DNA from: Sitta carolinensis | Taxonomy: Eukaryota; Chordata; Aves; Passeriformes; Sittidae | DNA: 64,000 nt | Reading direction: 5' to 3' | NCBI GenBank assembly: GCA_032173965.1 | Contig: CM063288.1 | Coordinates: 21,239,501 to 21,303,500 of the forward strand | The notes under the pieces: generated by a model | The model's database searches: none | Told to the model about the DNA's origin: nothing | Seen by the model: only the letters and a program-made list of their open reading frames with translations | Position numbers and translations under genes: made by a program | Part shown: positions 53,534 to 64,000 of the stretch, piece by piece | Position numbering within the stretch: position 1 is the stretch's first letter | Layout: the number at the start of each line of letters is the position of its first letter

Positions 53534-54190
53534 AAGGGAAAAGAAGGCTGTCTGATGCCTCTCAAGGTTTTTGTACTCTCTCCACCCTTCCATCCTGCAG
53601 GATTTTCCTCTCCCCCTCTGTGCCCGAGGTTCCGGCCCTACCTCACCCAGGCCGCATGGCTTCCCCTGCCCCGCCCAGCCAGCCGCTGGGCAGGGGAGAT
53701 CCCTCCGTCCTCAGGGACCGGAACCAAGAGAGAGCTTTCCGGGGAGCCCTCTGCTTTAACCCCTTGTGTTCTCAGAGGCGGATCCTTGTCCTCAGTGGCC
53801 ACACCAGGTGCCAGTCTTTAAACCTGAGCACTCATTGGTTTGACCACTGAAGTTCAGAAAAACTCATTTTTTCCAAACTACGACATCACCAATGAAAAAT
53901 GTGTCTGTGAATTGTGAAACAAAGAAGTCACTTAGAAAAAGAAACTTTTTAAAAGGGGGTCAAAGCCACAGGAACCTACACTTCCAATTGTATAAAAGAA
54001 TCATCCTCCTCAAATACTATTTTTCCATTTATAATAAATGTTTGACTCCCTGATTTCCATGCAGTTTCCATGTAGTCCCTATTTATAGAAAACAGAACAA
54101 TGTTGCAGAACACATTCCCCCACAGAAGGAGATATTGTAGACAATTCACAAAGAACAATTTCAAGATGAGTATTTTTCCCAGACCCTACA

Positions 54191-54196
54191 GGTATC
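54191..54196. repeat. Target-site duplication, right copy (GGTATC)
   Basis: Six bases directly follow the CA terminus of the LTR and are identical to 52579-52584. Confidence 0.85.
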
Positions 54197-57100
54197 TCAA
54201 ATACCATGCATGAGAGAAATAATTGTAGGTGAAATAAAATCAACTTCAACTAGGAGAACTTAAAAGATATTAACACAATTCCAAGTAACACAAGTAGGAA
54301 GTGAATGCATGAAACATTTCAAGAAATTAATTCAATAAGCAGAATTTTAGATGAAGGTACTTATCTGCAAATCAAACACTACAATACTGAGTAATGCATC
54401 ATGAAAAGAAAGTTATTTATCAACTGGGACATTGTTCAAGAGGTGGTATTAGAGCAATACTGATTGCAGTTCCCAACCCAAAATACCAAAGCAATACGAG
54501 GGTACTGTCTTGCTCTTTCTTAACAAAAGACAGTATTATCAAAATGCTTCTTGCTTTTAAAAATGTCTAAAACCAAAGCTCATCTGCCAGCTACTACAAC
54601 TGTTGATGTGCCTAACATGAGACTTTTCCTCTCAAAACCTACCAGTTACAGGCAGCCAGGAGGTACCAGATCCTCACACAGAGGAGGAGCTACTCCCATC
54701 ACGCCAGGTGAGACCACAGCCACGCACCTCCAAAGTCATTCAACAGCTTCCTCTCCATCTTCTGGTTCCCAACAGACCCTCACAAAAACAACTGCTGGTT
54801 TTTAAATGCCATGTCAGATACAGGAACAGTGACCCAACAGATTGGGACACAACCTCTTAGCATCTAATCTCCCCTTGATTTAAGAGAAATTTATTTGCTT
54901 TAAGGGCTACACACAACTTCTATGTAGTCTGGTTGACACAGACAGGCTAACAACGCTCATTCATTTGGAAAGGCACAGGGCTTAATCAATTAATATGAAG
55001 AAGAAATAAGAAATTTAATATTCAGTAACTTAAGGATACATGACTGTTAACAAGAATAACAATCTCTTACAAAAATATCTGTTATTAATGGGACATTAAT
55101 AAGGTTATAAGAGAAATCACAGCATATGCAGGTCAGTCTTTACACTTCTTTCTTTGCCAGAATTCCCCTCACATGCAGAAAAAGATAACTTGATAAACTA
55201 GGGCATATTAGGAGATAGCATTTTAACTACAAGGAGAGAAGTGTAACCGGAGCTTTGCAATTTGCACCACAAAGTATTTTTGTAAGTCAACATTAAACAA
55301 GAACAATGCACCAGAATGAAGCTCAGCCTCCAGGAAAATTTAGACACTCATTTGCAATCAAAGAATAATCCTAATCCCTGGGAAATTTAATTGATGGAAC
55401 TATTTCACCTTACTTTATTCTCATTCCTTCATCACTATTATAGCCAAAAATCAGTGCAGTGAAGGTGACTGTGCTTCTAACACTCAACAACCCAACTCCT
55501 CCATTACTAATGATGTTTCGCATCAGGATCTTCAAATGTGAAAGAGATTTTGACATGAGTATCTACAGGCTTACATGCACAGTCAAACTGCTTTACTCTA
55601 AAGTAAGTAAAATTCACAACTGAACTATTTACCACTAAAAGCAGGATTTGAAATAATGATACAATAGTGAGACGAGAGCACTGATATAGTACCCCATTCT
55701 CCTCCAAACATTTCTTAGGACCTGTTGATGAGGTTGTATTGATGATTCTCAGGACTAACAACCCTGGACTGAAACACAATGTGAATTACAGAATCTGGTC
55801 CTCAATATAAAAGCTGGTTTCTTAAGCTGCTTACCTTCCTGCTTTTTTCCATTCTGTAACAAAGACAAGTGACTAAAACACAGTTTTTCTCCTTCCCTTT
55901 TTCCATTTTGGTGTTTAGGACACCACTGTCTTGGAGTATTACGAAAGAGAAAGGCCCATTCTCCTAAATACAAGCTAGTCTGAATGTAAAAACTTAGGAC
56001 ATAAAAAGCAAGCTGAGACACTCTGAACCCGAACATCTCACTTAAAGAGTATTAAAAAAGGTATCGAGCTACTGAAAGTCCCCAAACTTTAGTTTTGTTA
56101 GTAAAACTAATATAGCAAACCTATATTAAACTATACATTTTAAGACTATGCATTAACCTATTATAAATATGAGGGCAGCATTGCTTAGCCAGCTAAGACA
56201 GTTGACAGCATTGCTCAGTGAGGTACCACAGCTACATACAACAAACACTTAAATGAAGGAGCACATTTGGATGGCCTCTGAAAAAGAGGACTGACAGAAC
56301 ACAGTGTCCTTGCAGATATCATTCAGGAGACAAAACACTGATAACATTCCTGGAAAAAAAAAGTGATTATTAAACAATATCGATATTTTCACTGGGTAAT
56401 TTGATTTTAAAGTAGAAAACATTTCTCAAAAAAAATTTGTCTACTATTTCACCAGCACCAAGAACTTTAAGGAAATAGTGAAGAAAACTGAGGCATGAAG
56501 CACAAGTTTCTCCACAGTGGAAAGTAAGCAGCAGAAAACTGATGATCTTACACAGCATACTGGGAAGAAGGAAGAACAGTTATCCACAACACAGTAACAA
56601 AATTTAGACTGAGAAGACATCTCTGCATCCCACGTTAGCTTCTGAGCAGTTTAAGCATTCTCTGGATTTAAATAAGACCTAAGTTAAAAAAGGATTTTGT
56701 ACCTCATTATGCATCCACAGTCAGAAACATCCCATTGCAATAAACCACAAAATTTACATCATTGTCTTTGAGAATGTCAACTCAAAACATTTTTTTTGCA
56801 GAGGTCCCCATCTCTGCTGCTCATGTTATTTATAAACTGAATTAATCCAAGTTGTGTAATTAATAGATCTGGAATCTAGTGCAACATTATTCTCTCCCTT
56901 AGTATTTTGTATCTTAAGCGGTATGTGTTCATTAAAGAGACAAAAAATATTTATTCGAAGTTCCAATTCCAATGAAGACCAGGAAGAAACAAAGCTTCTA
57001 AAGTGTTCAGAGAGTATGTAATAATAAAGAAGCCCTTTTTTACTCTGCACAAGTTCGGAAACTTTTCAAGCAGTTAAGTTTTTGCTCGTTGCAATTTAAT

Positions 57101-60100
57101 ACTAGATTTTGTGCTGCTTTAGATTTTGCCTAGGAAAGTCCAAGAGTTTAAATAACATATCATACAAATTACTTGATACCTCAACTGCTACGGAGATTAA
57201 AAGAAGCATCATTAGCAGAAAGCAATTCAAAAGACTACACAAGCCAACCATAAAACTGGTAGGGCATCCAAACACCCATAGCTGCAGTTGTTCAACATTA
57301 GAGCTGAACCCACAGAATGGGTTACAAACAGATCAGAAACCACAGTGATAATGGCCAAAACAAAAAATTAAAAACGCTGAGAAGAGCATCTGCACAGAGA
57401 AGAAGAAAAGCAAGAGATGGGAAGCAATGCCAAACTGATCAAAGGGAGGTTTGGATGACATGCAGCTGATAAGCCAGGAATCATACACACAGCAATAAAG
57501 CTCAGAAGCTGCTTGTAGCTGACACAGATGCTCTTGGAGTATGGGAAGCCTGGTGGGTTCGTGGCTGCTGGGCTGGGCTGGTTTTGGTGCTGTGGCATGC
57601 TGGGCTGCACGTGTCACTCAGAACACTGGAGAGACTGTCCTTCATTTCCCTGCAAGCCCTGCCCTCTAGAGTCTGTAGCCTTTGATGAGATCTAAGCAGA
57701 GTGTGATGGTATCTTTATGTGCCCAGGAGGGGCCTTCCCAAAGCCCAGAAGGTTTCCCTCTACTATGACCACTCCCCTCTTTACTAGTTCAAGAGTCAAC
57801 ATATTCTAAGTAAATTACCAAGGTTTTATTTCCTGACTTTGCAACCTACTCTTCACCTATTTAATAGTGCCATGTTGTAATCAGGTGGACCAGAATTTTT
57901 GAAAAAAGCATCCCCACATTAACATCTCCCACTTTTAAAACATACAGAAGCAACTTATTTGAAAAATTTTACTGTCCTAATGCGTAGGAACCAAGACATT
58001 TGGCACAGAGCAAACTTGCTATTAGAGATAAACCATGGGCAAAAGGTGAACTCTGGAGTGAAGTTAAAACTCCAGGAAGGTGCTTTTGCATCTGGGGCAA
58101 GGTTACACACTGAGGCTGAGAATGGGACCCATCTTTCTATGCTTAAAGGCATGGCTCCAACACCTTCTATTACCCAAACAATATGCATTCACATCCCAAC
58201 AAACAGGGGACTCCAGAGGGACAGGCAAAAGAAAGCAAAGCAAAGCAGGAAGTCTGGTGAAAAAAAATTATCCAGACCAAAGGCCTGCGCTGGAACTATG
58301 CCAGCAAGAATAGGATGAAATCAAAGGAGAGGGAATCTGGCAGACCCATGGAGAACACATCAGCTGGGAAAATGGTGGAGTAAAAAGTATGGGATAAACA
58401 GAACAACTAAATGAAGCCACTGGAATCAGTAAAACAGAAGACTACAAGAAGTCAATCGGCAATGTCAGGACATGGTGCTGGAAAGAAAACAGACTGCCAT
58501 TTGTTTGATGGATGACTAATTAATTTGTATTCATTAATTCATTTGTGTAAGAAACAATAAAGAATATCTGTTTACTAAGCAAACAACACGCACTCTCCCC
58601 TGCTATACTAGGTAAGTGCTCTACAAAAAACATACGCAATTCTCTAGTTTTAACAGCCTGAGCTGTAAGATACTCTCTCTCAGTCAGGCTGTAAACATGT
58701 AGCAGGATGCCTAACTTCTGGATCTGGTTAGCTTTGAGTATCTGACTTCTCAACTTGTGTGTGCAAAACTTTACTTATACCCAAATAACATAAATCATCT
58801 CCTAATATTCTTTTAAAGCATTTCGCTTGTAAGGCAGGAACAAGAACTGTAAAATATTTTTTAAAATATTATTTTCCAAATTTGTCAGCATAGAAGACAA
58901 CCTTAAAATCATTACAAAGCTATGTCAAGAAAACATCTCAACACCACCTTGGCTTTACAACTTTTGATTTTAAAATTCCTTCAAATAATTTCTCAAATAC
59001 ATTTATTGGAATAAAACGTAACTGCCTAAACATCCATACCTGCAGAAATACAATCAAGAACTCCAAGTCTGCATTTATTACCATAAATTGTAATAAATAA
59101 CGTCATTTATAACTTTGTTTCCTAACTAGTTTTAAACTGAAAGACCAAGTGAAACAAGTTAATTCATACTCAAACCTATGGAGTGTTTCTTTTACTTGAC
59201 CCTTGATATTTCTTTTTTCATGTCGTATTTCCCTACCCCCTCCATTTTTATTTTTTAAAATATTCAGAACATCTGAAGCAATATGAAAAAGATGAATAGA
59301 AAAGAATTATTCACTCTCATAATACAAGATCTAAGGAGCATCAAATGAAATTATGATGTGGCAGATCCAAAACAAGCATAAGGAAGTACTTCTACATATA
59401 GCACCTAGTTAAGTTGTGGAAGTCCCTACTCCAGGATATTGGGATGCCAAAAAGTATACTTGGGTTCAAAAGGTGAATGGGTAAATTTATAGAATAAAAT
59501 TCAGTCAAAAAGTATTAACCACAAATATATCATATCTGGCTTAGTCAGTTCTACAATAACAGATTGCAAGAAGCTGGATACTCTGTTTGCTTAATCTGTT
59601 CCTATAATCTTCCCTGGACATCTGTTAGTGGCCTGTCAGACCCATGATACAACAAAAAATGGACCTTTCATCTGACCTAATTATATCTCTTCTAGCTCAA
59701 GAATACTAAAAATGCTATGAAAATTAATGGGCAAAATTTTATTTATTATGATATATATGTCACTTTTCTAAATACACAGGAGCAAAATACTAAGTCCCCT
59801 GTCCTATTAACACTGATCAACATTTTAAACCCCTTAAAATAATGTTAACATACATACATTTGGATATTCAACAAGTCTAATTTATATTAGAGAAAACAAT
59901 GTTCAGAAATCCATAATTAAGTTGCAATTTAGTTACTATGCTAGAGATACTAGAAAATCTTCAGCAGCATAACCAGCTTTTTGAATTACAGTCTAGGCAC
60001 AGGATGAAATTCATCTTTTTGGACCTGAGAAGTTGAGTCAGAAGATCAGTTATGCAGCTTTAACATACACGGTATTTACAGTGCTTGCTGCAAGTAAGTA

Positions 60101-63100
60101 CAAAATAGCAAACCAAACATGATGCTAAGCACAGTCCACTACCTTCACTTATTAATTAGCTCAATGTATTTCATAATTGGAATCCATCCTAAGAGCTGCT
60201 AGAAGCATGCTCTTTAGCAAGACTAAAAATATAAAGCTTAAATTAGATGAAGGGCTAATAAATCTGATATCCTGGATTTATGTGACATCCTGGGACTCAG
60301 AATGCAGTTTTAACTGATAATTATTATTATTATTACTATTTTGAATATTTTCATGGTAAAATTCAAATACAGTATACCCTGGTTAAGGTACTAGATCCAG
60401 ATTTAAAAAAAAAAAATCAGGAATTATTAAAAGAAAAGTTTAAATATTCATCTAGAGCACAGCAGTATGTATTAAAAATGGTTTCAGTGGATTCCCCATA
60501 AACATCAAGATTACTGTCATCTGATCATAACACAAGTGCGACTAACACAGCTGCCATGTCAGCTTCTCTTCAGGGGCTAGGTCTTAATCATAAATCAACT
60601 GAATGACTAATTCAACATTGTTAAAACCAGCAAGTAACTGCTTGGAGCCATTCCAGTTTTTACATCTTTCAAAAGGTCAATACACCTACTCAAACACACA
60701 ATAGTCCTATCTTTCACAGTGTTTTCTTCTTTTCTTGGATTGAAAAATACCACATTGGCACTTAAATATGTGTGTTTTAATTAACAATTAAAATGTTCAT
60801 TAATTTTGAAAGAATGACCCAGTAAAATAAAGACAATTTTAGTTTTCCTCTCCATTCAAATCAAAAAGCCTCTCCTCTCCTTTGCTGTTTTAAAGACTTT
60901 TATAGTTGCAAAAGTCTGATGAAAACATTTTACGGCTGAGCATTTCCTGCATTAACCTTACCTTATTATAGCAATATTATGAATTACGCTCAGAAATAAA
61001 CTTTTTTGAGAAGAACGACTACAACTAAATGTGGCTTGTATTTCAAATATGAATACCTACCCCTCAAAACAATAACAAAAATCACAAAGTGGCATCTAAC
61101 AGTAAAATGTATTCTAATCACTTACATCTGCTTGCACCACATAAATGACAAGCCTACCGTTAGCATCCTTCATAGAAAACATTTATTCTGCTCTTAAATA
61201 TAAAAGCTATGTTGCATAAACAGAGGATTTAAAGCTATGGCAGAGTAGCTGAAGGAAAGGAAAGGGCAATCTTTCTGGTTCTAGTAGATGCCTTTCCCTA
61301 TCACACAATGTTTCCCACTCATAAATACATGACAAATACTTCCTCAATCATTTTTTACGAGCAGGGATGCACAGGGGGTAGTCAATGGCTAGCTTGAGGG
61401 AAAATAGGAACAGCAGGAGGCAGAAACTGTACTGAAAATGGCTATGTGGTAAATTCTCTTCTGGAACATCACTCAGATATCCAGGCTTTGATCTTTCAGC
61501 TACAATTACACTCACATCCACAAGATCTGGGTATACTTTTTAAAAACTAAATCATTAATTGCAATAGAAACAGTTAAACTGTTTCATTATATGACTCCTC
61601 AACACAAACATCTGATTTTTTACAAATTAAAAATTGCAATTTATCCAAAGATTTGCTTTCAATTGGGTTTAACTATGTCATCATCACAACTAGTCTCACA
61701 AAAAACATGGGGTGACTGGCGACAGCTAAATCACAGACTGGCGTCGCCTAAGTAGTCTGGCTACCATTAGGGTCTGGGAAATGGTATTTACTGTACAATT
61801 AGAGGCAGTGAGCTCTACCTGTAATCATCCAAATACAGGTGTAAGGATCCTTTTTTGGACAGGGAAACCGACTCATCCATTTTCACATAAACTTCCACGT
61901 CTGTACTGTTACAGCAAACCTTAAGAAACCACAGCATTTTTACTTTGAAAAAATATCACCTTACAATAACAGAGCAAATACGACTACCCTGATTTTAAAA
62001 GCTTCCTTGGGTAAAACCATTTCTTATATTTAAACTGTGATACCCAAAAATATTTACAAGAAAAAAAAAAATATTTAAAATTATAAAATTTGGCCAAATA
62101 TAAAGATCTTACACTATTATATTGCTTGTCAAGTCTATTCTGAAGTCTGTGTTTGGGACTGAGAGGGTTTGATATTAAAATACGTTAAATTTTGTTCTTT
62201 AGTACCAACACAAAATGTCTTGGAGTATCAAAAGGACAGTTTTAGTTGCAGTAATTTCACAGAATTTATTCTAATGATTTATTGGAGTTAACCATCTGAC
62301 ATTAATTATTGTTTTGGCTTCCAGTCTATGAATGTTTATTTTTCAGTTTAAAGCCTTCTCACTCTTTGATATCATATGGAAATGAGAATTTTTAATGGAA
62401 AATTGAAACCATGTGCATCTAAGTACTTAATGAAGTACAGGGAGAAACAGAGGGTGTACTTTAGGAGAATTCAGATATTCCGCTTTAGATACTTCTGATT
62501 TGTTTGGATGAGTTACATGCATATATCTGTTCACAAACATACATTTATACATCTTCAAAGTATCTCACAAGAACAGTGTTTAAAATTCTGAACTGTAAGA
62601 ACAGATTTGCTTTTTGCTTGGATTTTTTTTAAGCTAAACACACTGCTATAGATTTTCCTTCGTCACATACTAACTACCCAATCTGTTCCCTCCTCCACAG
62701 AGCAATATTTATGTCATCTAGAGATTCCAATGTCACGCTAAATGCTGTGCTTCTCTACAGTGGATTCCCACCATATGTCTACCATATTAAGACTGGATCT
62801 TCATACAGTTCACTGATAGATTGATTTTGTAACCATCATGGACCTGAATCACAATACTGATATCAGAAATACCTGACTAAAACCTGAGCTGCTCATGGCA
62901 TTACAGCCCATCAAAAGAGGCCTGTAAACCACAAGCAACACACAAGAAGTAGCAAGAAAGCAAGGGACACAACTGCAAAGAGAAAAGTAATGTTAAAATG
63001 TGCAATTTTATTTGAAAGACTTCTGTGCAACTCACATGGCATTCAATTCACTCCTTTGGAATGAAAAATATGTTGTTCAGACAACGAGCATTACAGAACA

Positions 63101-63411
63101 CGATAAAGCCATATGCTAATTTATATTAGTGCTCCTAAATCAAATCTATTTTCTTCCAAGTTAATGAATTCATGTTAAAACGTAAGGATGGAAAGCATAT
63201 TCTTTTCTGCAGTTTCAGTCAAGGTTTCACCATATGCATTGTGCTGAAGCAGCATGTGAATGGGAGCAAAACAAGTAACAGAAGTGCAGGATTAGTTCAT
63301 ATAGCTATTTTAATTAATATCCTTGGCGATGTTAATGTGCAAGGAATTACTGACCATTGCAAAAGGGGAAACAGAAATACAAATTTAGACATTTAACCTG
63401 TACACACTCAC

Positions 63412-63508
63412 CACTTGTTTTTCTTCCTAATGTAGTCCTTTTCAGAGAGATTAACCAAGTAGATCATCGGTTTTGAAGTAAAAAACAAATGTTGTTCAAA
63501 ACATCAAT
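63412..63508 (-). CDS. OLA1: OLA1 coding exon, residues 211-243, with NLSE motif and one-base deletion
   Basis: The exon runs from acceptor cttccag to donor TG|gtgagt, and the split W243 codon joins the next exon correctly. It encodes IDVLN, then [26 protein letters not shown]. The NLSE motif at 230-233 replaces the NKxD G4 motif of ordinary GTPases, and Leu231 underlies the ATP preference of OLA1. The exon is 97 nt, where the conserved protein needs 98. At 63491-63493 the sequence reads AAC AAC ATT where AAC, a Lys codon AAx and CAT are expected, so one base of K216 is missing. Read literally, the frame shifts and meets TGA at 63464-63466. A homopolymer or consensus error is the simplest explanation; a real disrupted allele is the alternative. 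Confidence 0.92.
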
Positions 63509-63776
63509 CTGGAAGTGAGAATAGAGGGGGAGAATTTTAAAAACAGTTGATATTAACAAATTAATTTTATGATCATTTTCCTCATGGCATGTGTGAAAAG
63601 GCTACAGAATTCAAGTGTAATATATAAATCAGATAAGCACAGATTCAGCTAATAAATTTAACATTCAATACACTATGACTATGGAATAGTAAAAAAAAAA
63701 AACCCCAACTTTAACAAGAACCAGTAACAGGTAGCAAAATTAGAAGTCAATTCATGGAGTAATATTTATAGCCTAC
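63509..63776 (-). other. OLA1: OLA1 short intron between residues 210 and 211
   Basis: This is a 268-bp phase-0 intron with a gtaggc donor and a pyrimidine-rich acceptor ending cttccag. An A12 run (minus-strand T12) lies near 63691. Confidence 0.9.
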
Positions 63777-63857
63777 CTCTTTGTCATTCCAATCATGATA
63801 GAAGCGGACAGCTTTCTTTTCATCTATTACCCATGTCTTGATTTTGCACATTACATC
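63777..63857 (-). CDS. OLA1: OLA1 coding exon, residues 184-210
   Basis: This 81-nt exon is 27 whole codons, phase 0 at both ends. It begins DVMCKIKTW and ends FYHDWNDKE. The acceptor reads gcgtag and the donor GAG|gtaggc. It encodes the end of the helical insertion in the G domain and the lead into the next beta strand. Differences from human (for example IMCKVKSW to VMCKIKTW and QKKP to EKKA) are conservative, as expected between bird and mammal. It is the most 5' OLA1 exon visible; the 143 bases to the window edge are intron. Confidence 0.95.
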
Positions 63858-64000
63858 CTACGCAAGATCAAAAAAAAAAAAAAACCCAAAGTCAAAAACT
63901 CAGCTGGATATCAAGACTATTCTCTTCCATAAACAAGGCATGTATCCATTAAGATTCAAAACATACACACAAACTAAAAATTAGATAATACTTTTTAGAA
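63858..64000 (-). other. OLA1: OLA1 intron, partial, runs off the window
   Basis: This is the 3' end of the intron preceding the residue 184 exon. It includes a T-rich stretch on the minus strand (the A run near 63871-63884) ahead of the gcgtag acceptor. Confidence 0.85.

Larger units (their letters stand above)
52585..54190 (-). mobile_element. Solo LTR of an endogenous retrovirus, 1606 bp, with perfect 6-bp TSD
   Basis: On the minus strand the element begins TGTAGGGTCT and ends CTCACAACA, the TG...CA termini of retroviral LTRs. It is bracketed exactly by the same six bases (GGTATC on the plus strand) at 52579-52584 and 54191-54196. Minus-strand TATAAATA lies at 54080-54087, a CCAAT followed by TTTAAA lies near 53815-53840, and AATAAA at 52649-52654 is about 65 bp before the 3' terminus, all in sensible LTR order. 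There is no second LTR, primer-binding site or gag-pol-env frame, so it is read as a solo LTR left by recombination. A 6-bp duplication is usual for the alpha/beta-retrovirus-like (ERVK) class. It lies in the same orientation as OLA1. The length is large for an LTR, and the middle is CpG-rich, with C19 and G12 runs. Confidence 0.85.
30870..63411 (-). other. OLA1: OLA1 large intron (32.5 kb) splitting codon 243
   Basis: A single intron fills half of the window. It is AT-rich with few CpG, except where mobile elements interrupt it: a CR1 at 31668-32220, an older LINE at about 35780-36600, a possible CR1 relic at about 43890-44130 and an LTR at 52585-54190. Two short tandem repeats (31413-31470, 38028-38077) are also present. 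The 34330-35600 stretch is less AT-rich and purine-biased on the plus strand and could be an unrecognised decayed element. Patches at about 37480-37850, 45470-45800, 47640-47800 and 57470-57660 are also GC-richer without an identified cause. I see no nested gene. Confidence 0.88.
23366..64000 (-). other. OLA1: OLA1 gene, 3' part (Obg-like ATPase 1); 5' end outside window
   Basis: Six minus-strand exons join to encode 213 residues that align without gaps to human OLA1 residues 184-396, apart from a one-base deletion at codon 216. OLA1 is a cytosolic YchF/Obg-family P-loop NTPase that hydrolyses ATP in preference to GTP and is linked in the literature to translation and stress responses. Introns, splice sites and phases are all intact, so this is the parental locus and not a processed copy. 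The P-loop (G1), switch and G3 motifs lie in exons beyond position 64000. The right end of the span is the window edge, and the left end is the inferred poly(A) site. The identity is recognised from memory of the human protein, not from a database search. Confidence 0.96.

Noticed and set aside
53252..53821. 189-codon plus-strand frame, the longest in the window
   Set aside because: It lies antisense inside the CpG-rich LTR core, where GC-rich composition creates long open frames. Residues are low-complexity and match no family.
52585..54190. Full-length provirus or short element with two LTRs
   Set aside because: The two ends show no sequence similarity to each other, and no primer-binding site or gag-pol-env frame is present. 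A single long LTR fits better.
23789..63857. OLA1 as a processed pseudogene, because of the frameshift
   Set aside because: All introns are present with consensus GT-AG sites and matching phases, and five of six coding exons are intact, so this is a spliced locus with a single-base problem.
1..64000. CRISPR array, prokaryotic operon, tRNA or rRNA gene
   Set aside because: No regularly spaced direct repeats with unique spacers, no dense tandem coding frames with ribosome binding sites, and no tRNA- or rRNA-like segment was noticed on either strand.

Overview
This is vertebrate nuclear DNA, most likely from a bird. The evidence is CR1 LINE fragments ending in the ATTCTRTG octamer, a solo endogenous-retrovirus LTR, AT-rich introns with short exons, and a spliced gene closely matching vertebrate OLA1. 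The species cannot be told from the sequence; a songbird is a guess.

The only protein-coding gene I can support is OLA1 (Obg-like ATPase 1, a YchF-family P-loop NTPase). It lies on the minus strand and occupies roughly 23.4 kb to the right edge. Six coding exons are readable, with consensus splice sites and consistent phases. They cover human-numbered residues 184 to 396: the end of the helical insertion, the nucleotide-specificity motif NLSE, the rest of the G domain and the C-terminal TGS domain. The first 183 codons and the promoter lie beyond position 64000. One exon (63412-63508) is one base short of the expected length, so its reading frame breaks at codon 216. This is the most important oddity in the gene. 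The 3' UTR probably ends near 23370, after an AATAAA followed by a GT-rich stretch.

Layout: 1-23 kb is intergenic DNA downstream of OLA1. In mammals this interval separates OLA1 from SP3, but no SP3 sequence is visible here. It holds two CR1 fragments (180-700 and 18474-18740), a compact CpG island (about 6640-7440) with CCAAT and TATA elements on the plus strand, an adjacent homeodomain-type AT-rich block, a long T-rich tract at about 14868, and otherwise non-coding sequence. From 23.4 to 31 kb are the last four OLA1 coding exons. From 30.87 to 63.41 kb is one 32.5-kb intron carrying a CR1 fragment (31668-32220), a decayed older CR1-like LINE (about 35780-36600), a possible further CR1 relic (about 43890-44130) and a 1606-bp LTR (52585-54190) flanked by perfect 6-bp target-site duplications. 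From 63.4 to 63.9 kb are two more OLA1 exons.

No CRISPR array, bacterial-type operon, tRNA, rRNA or undescribed multi-gene system is visible. The strongest leads are the OLA1 frame break, the unusually long CpG-rich LTR in the same orientation as OLA1, and the unassigned CpG-island promoter in the intergenic region.
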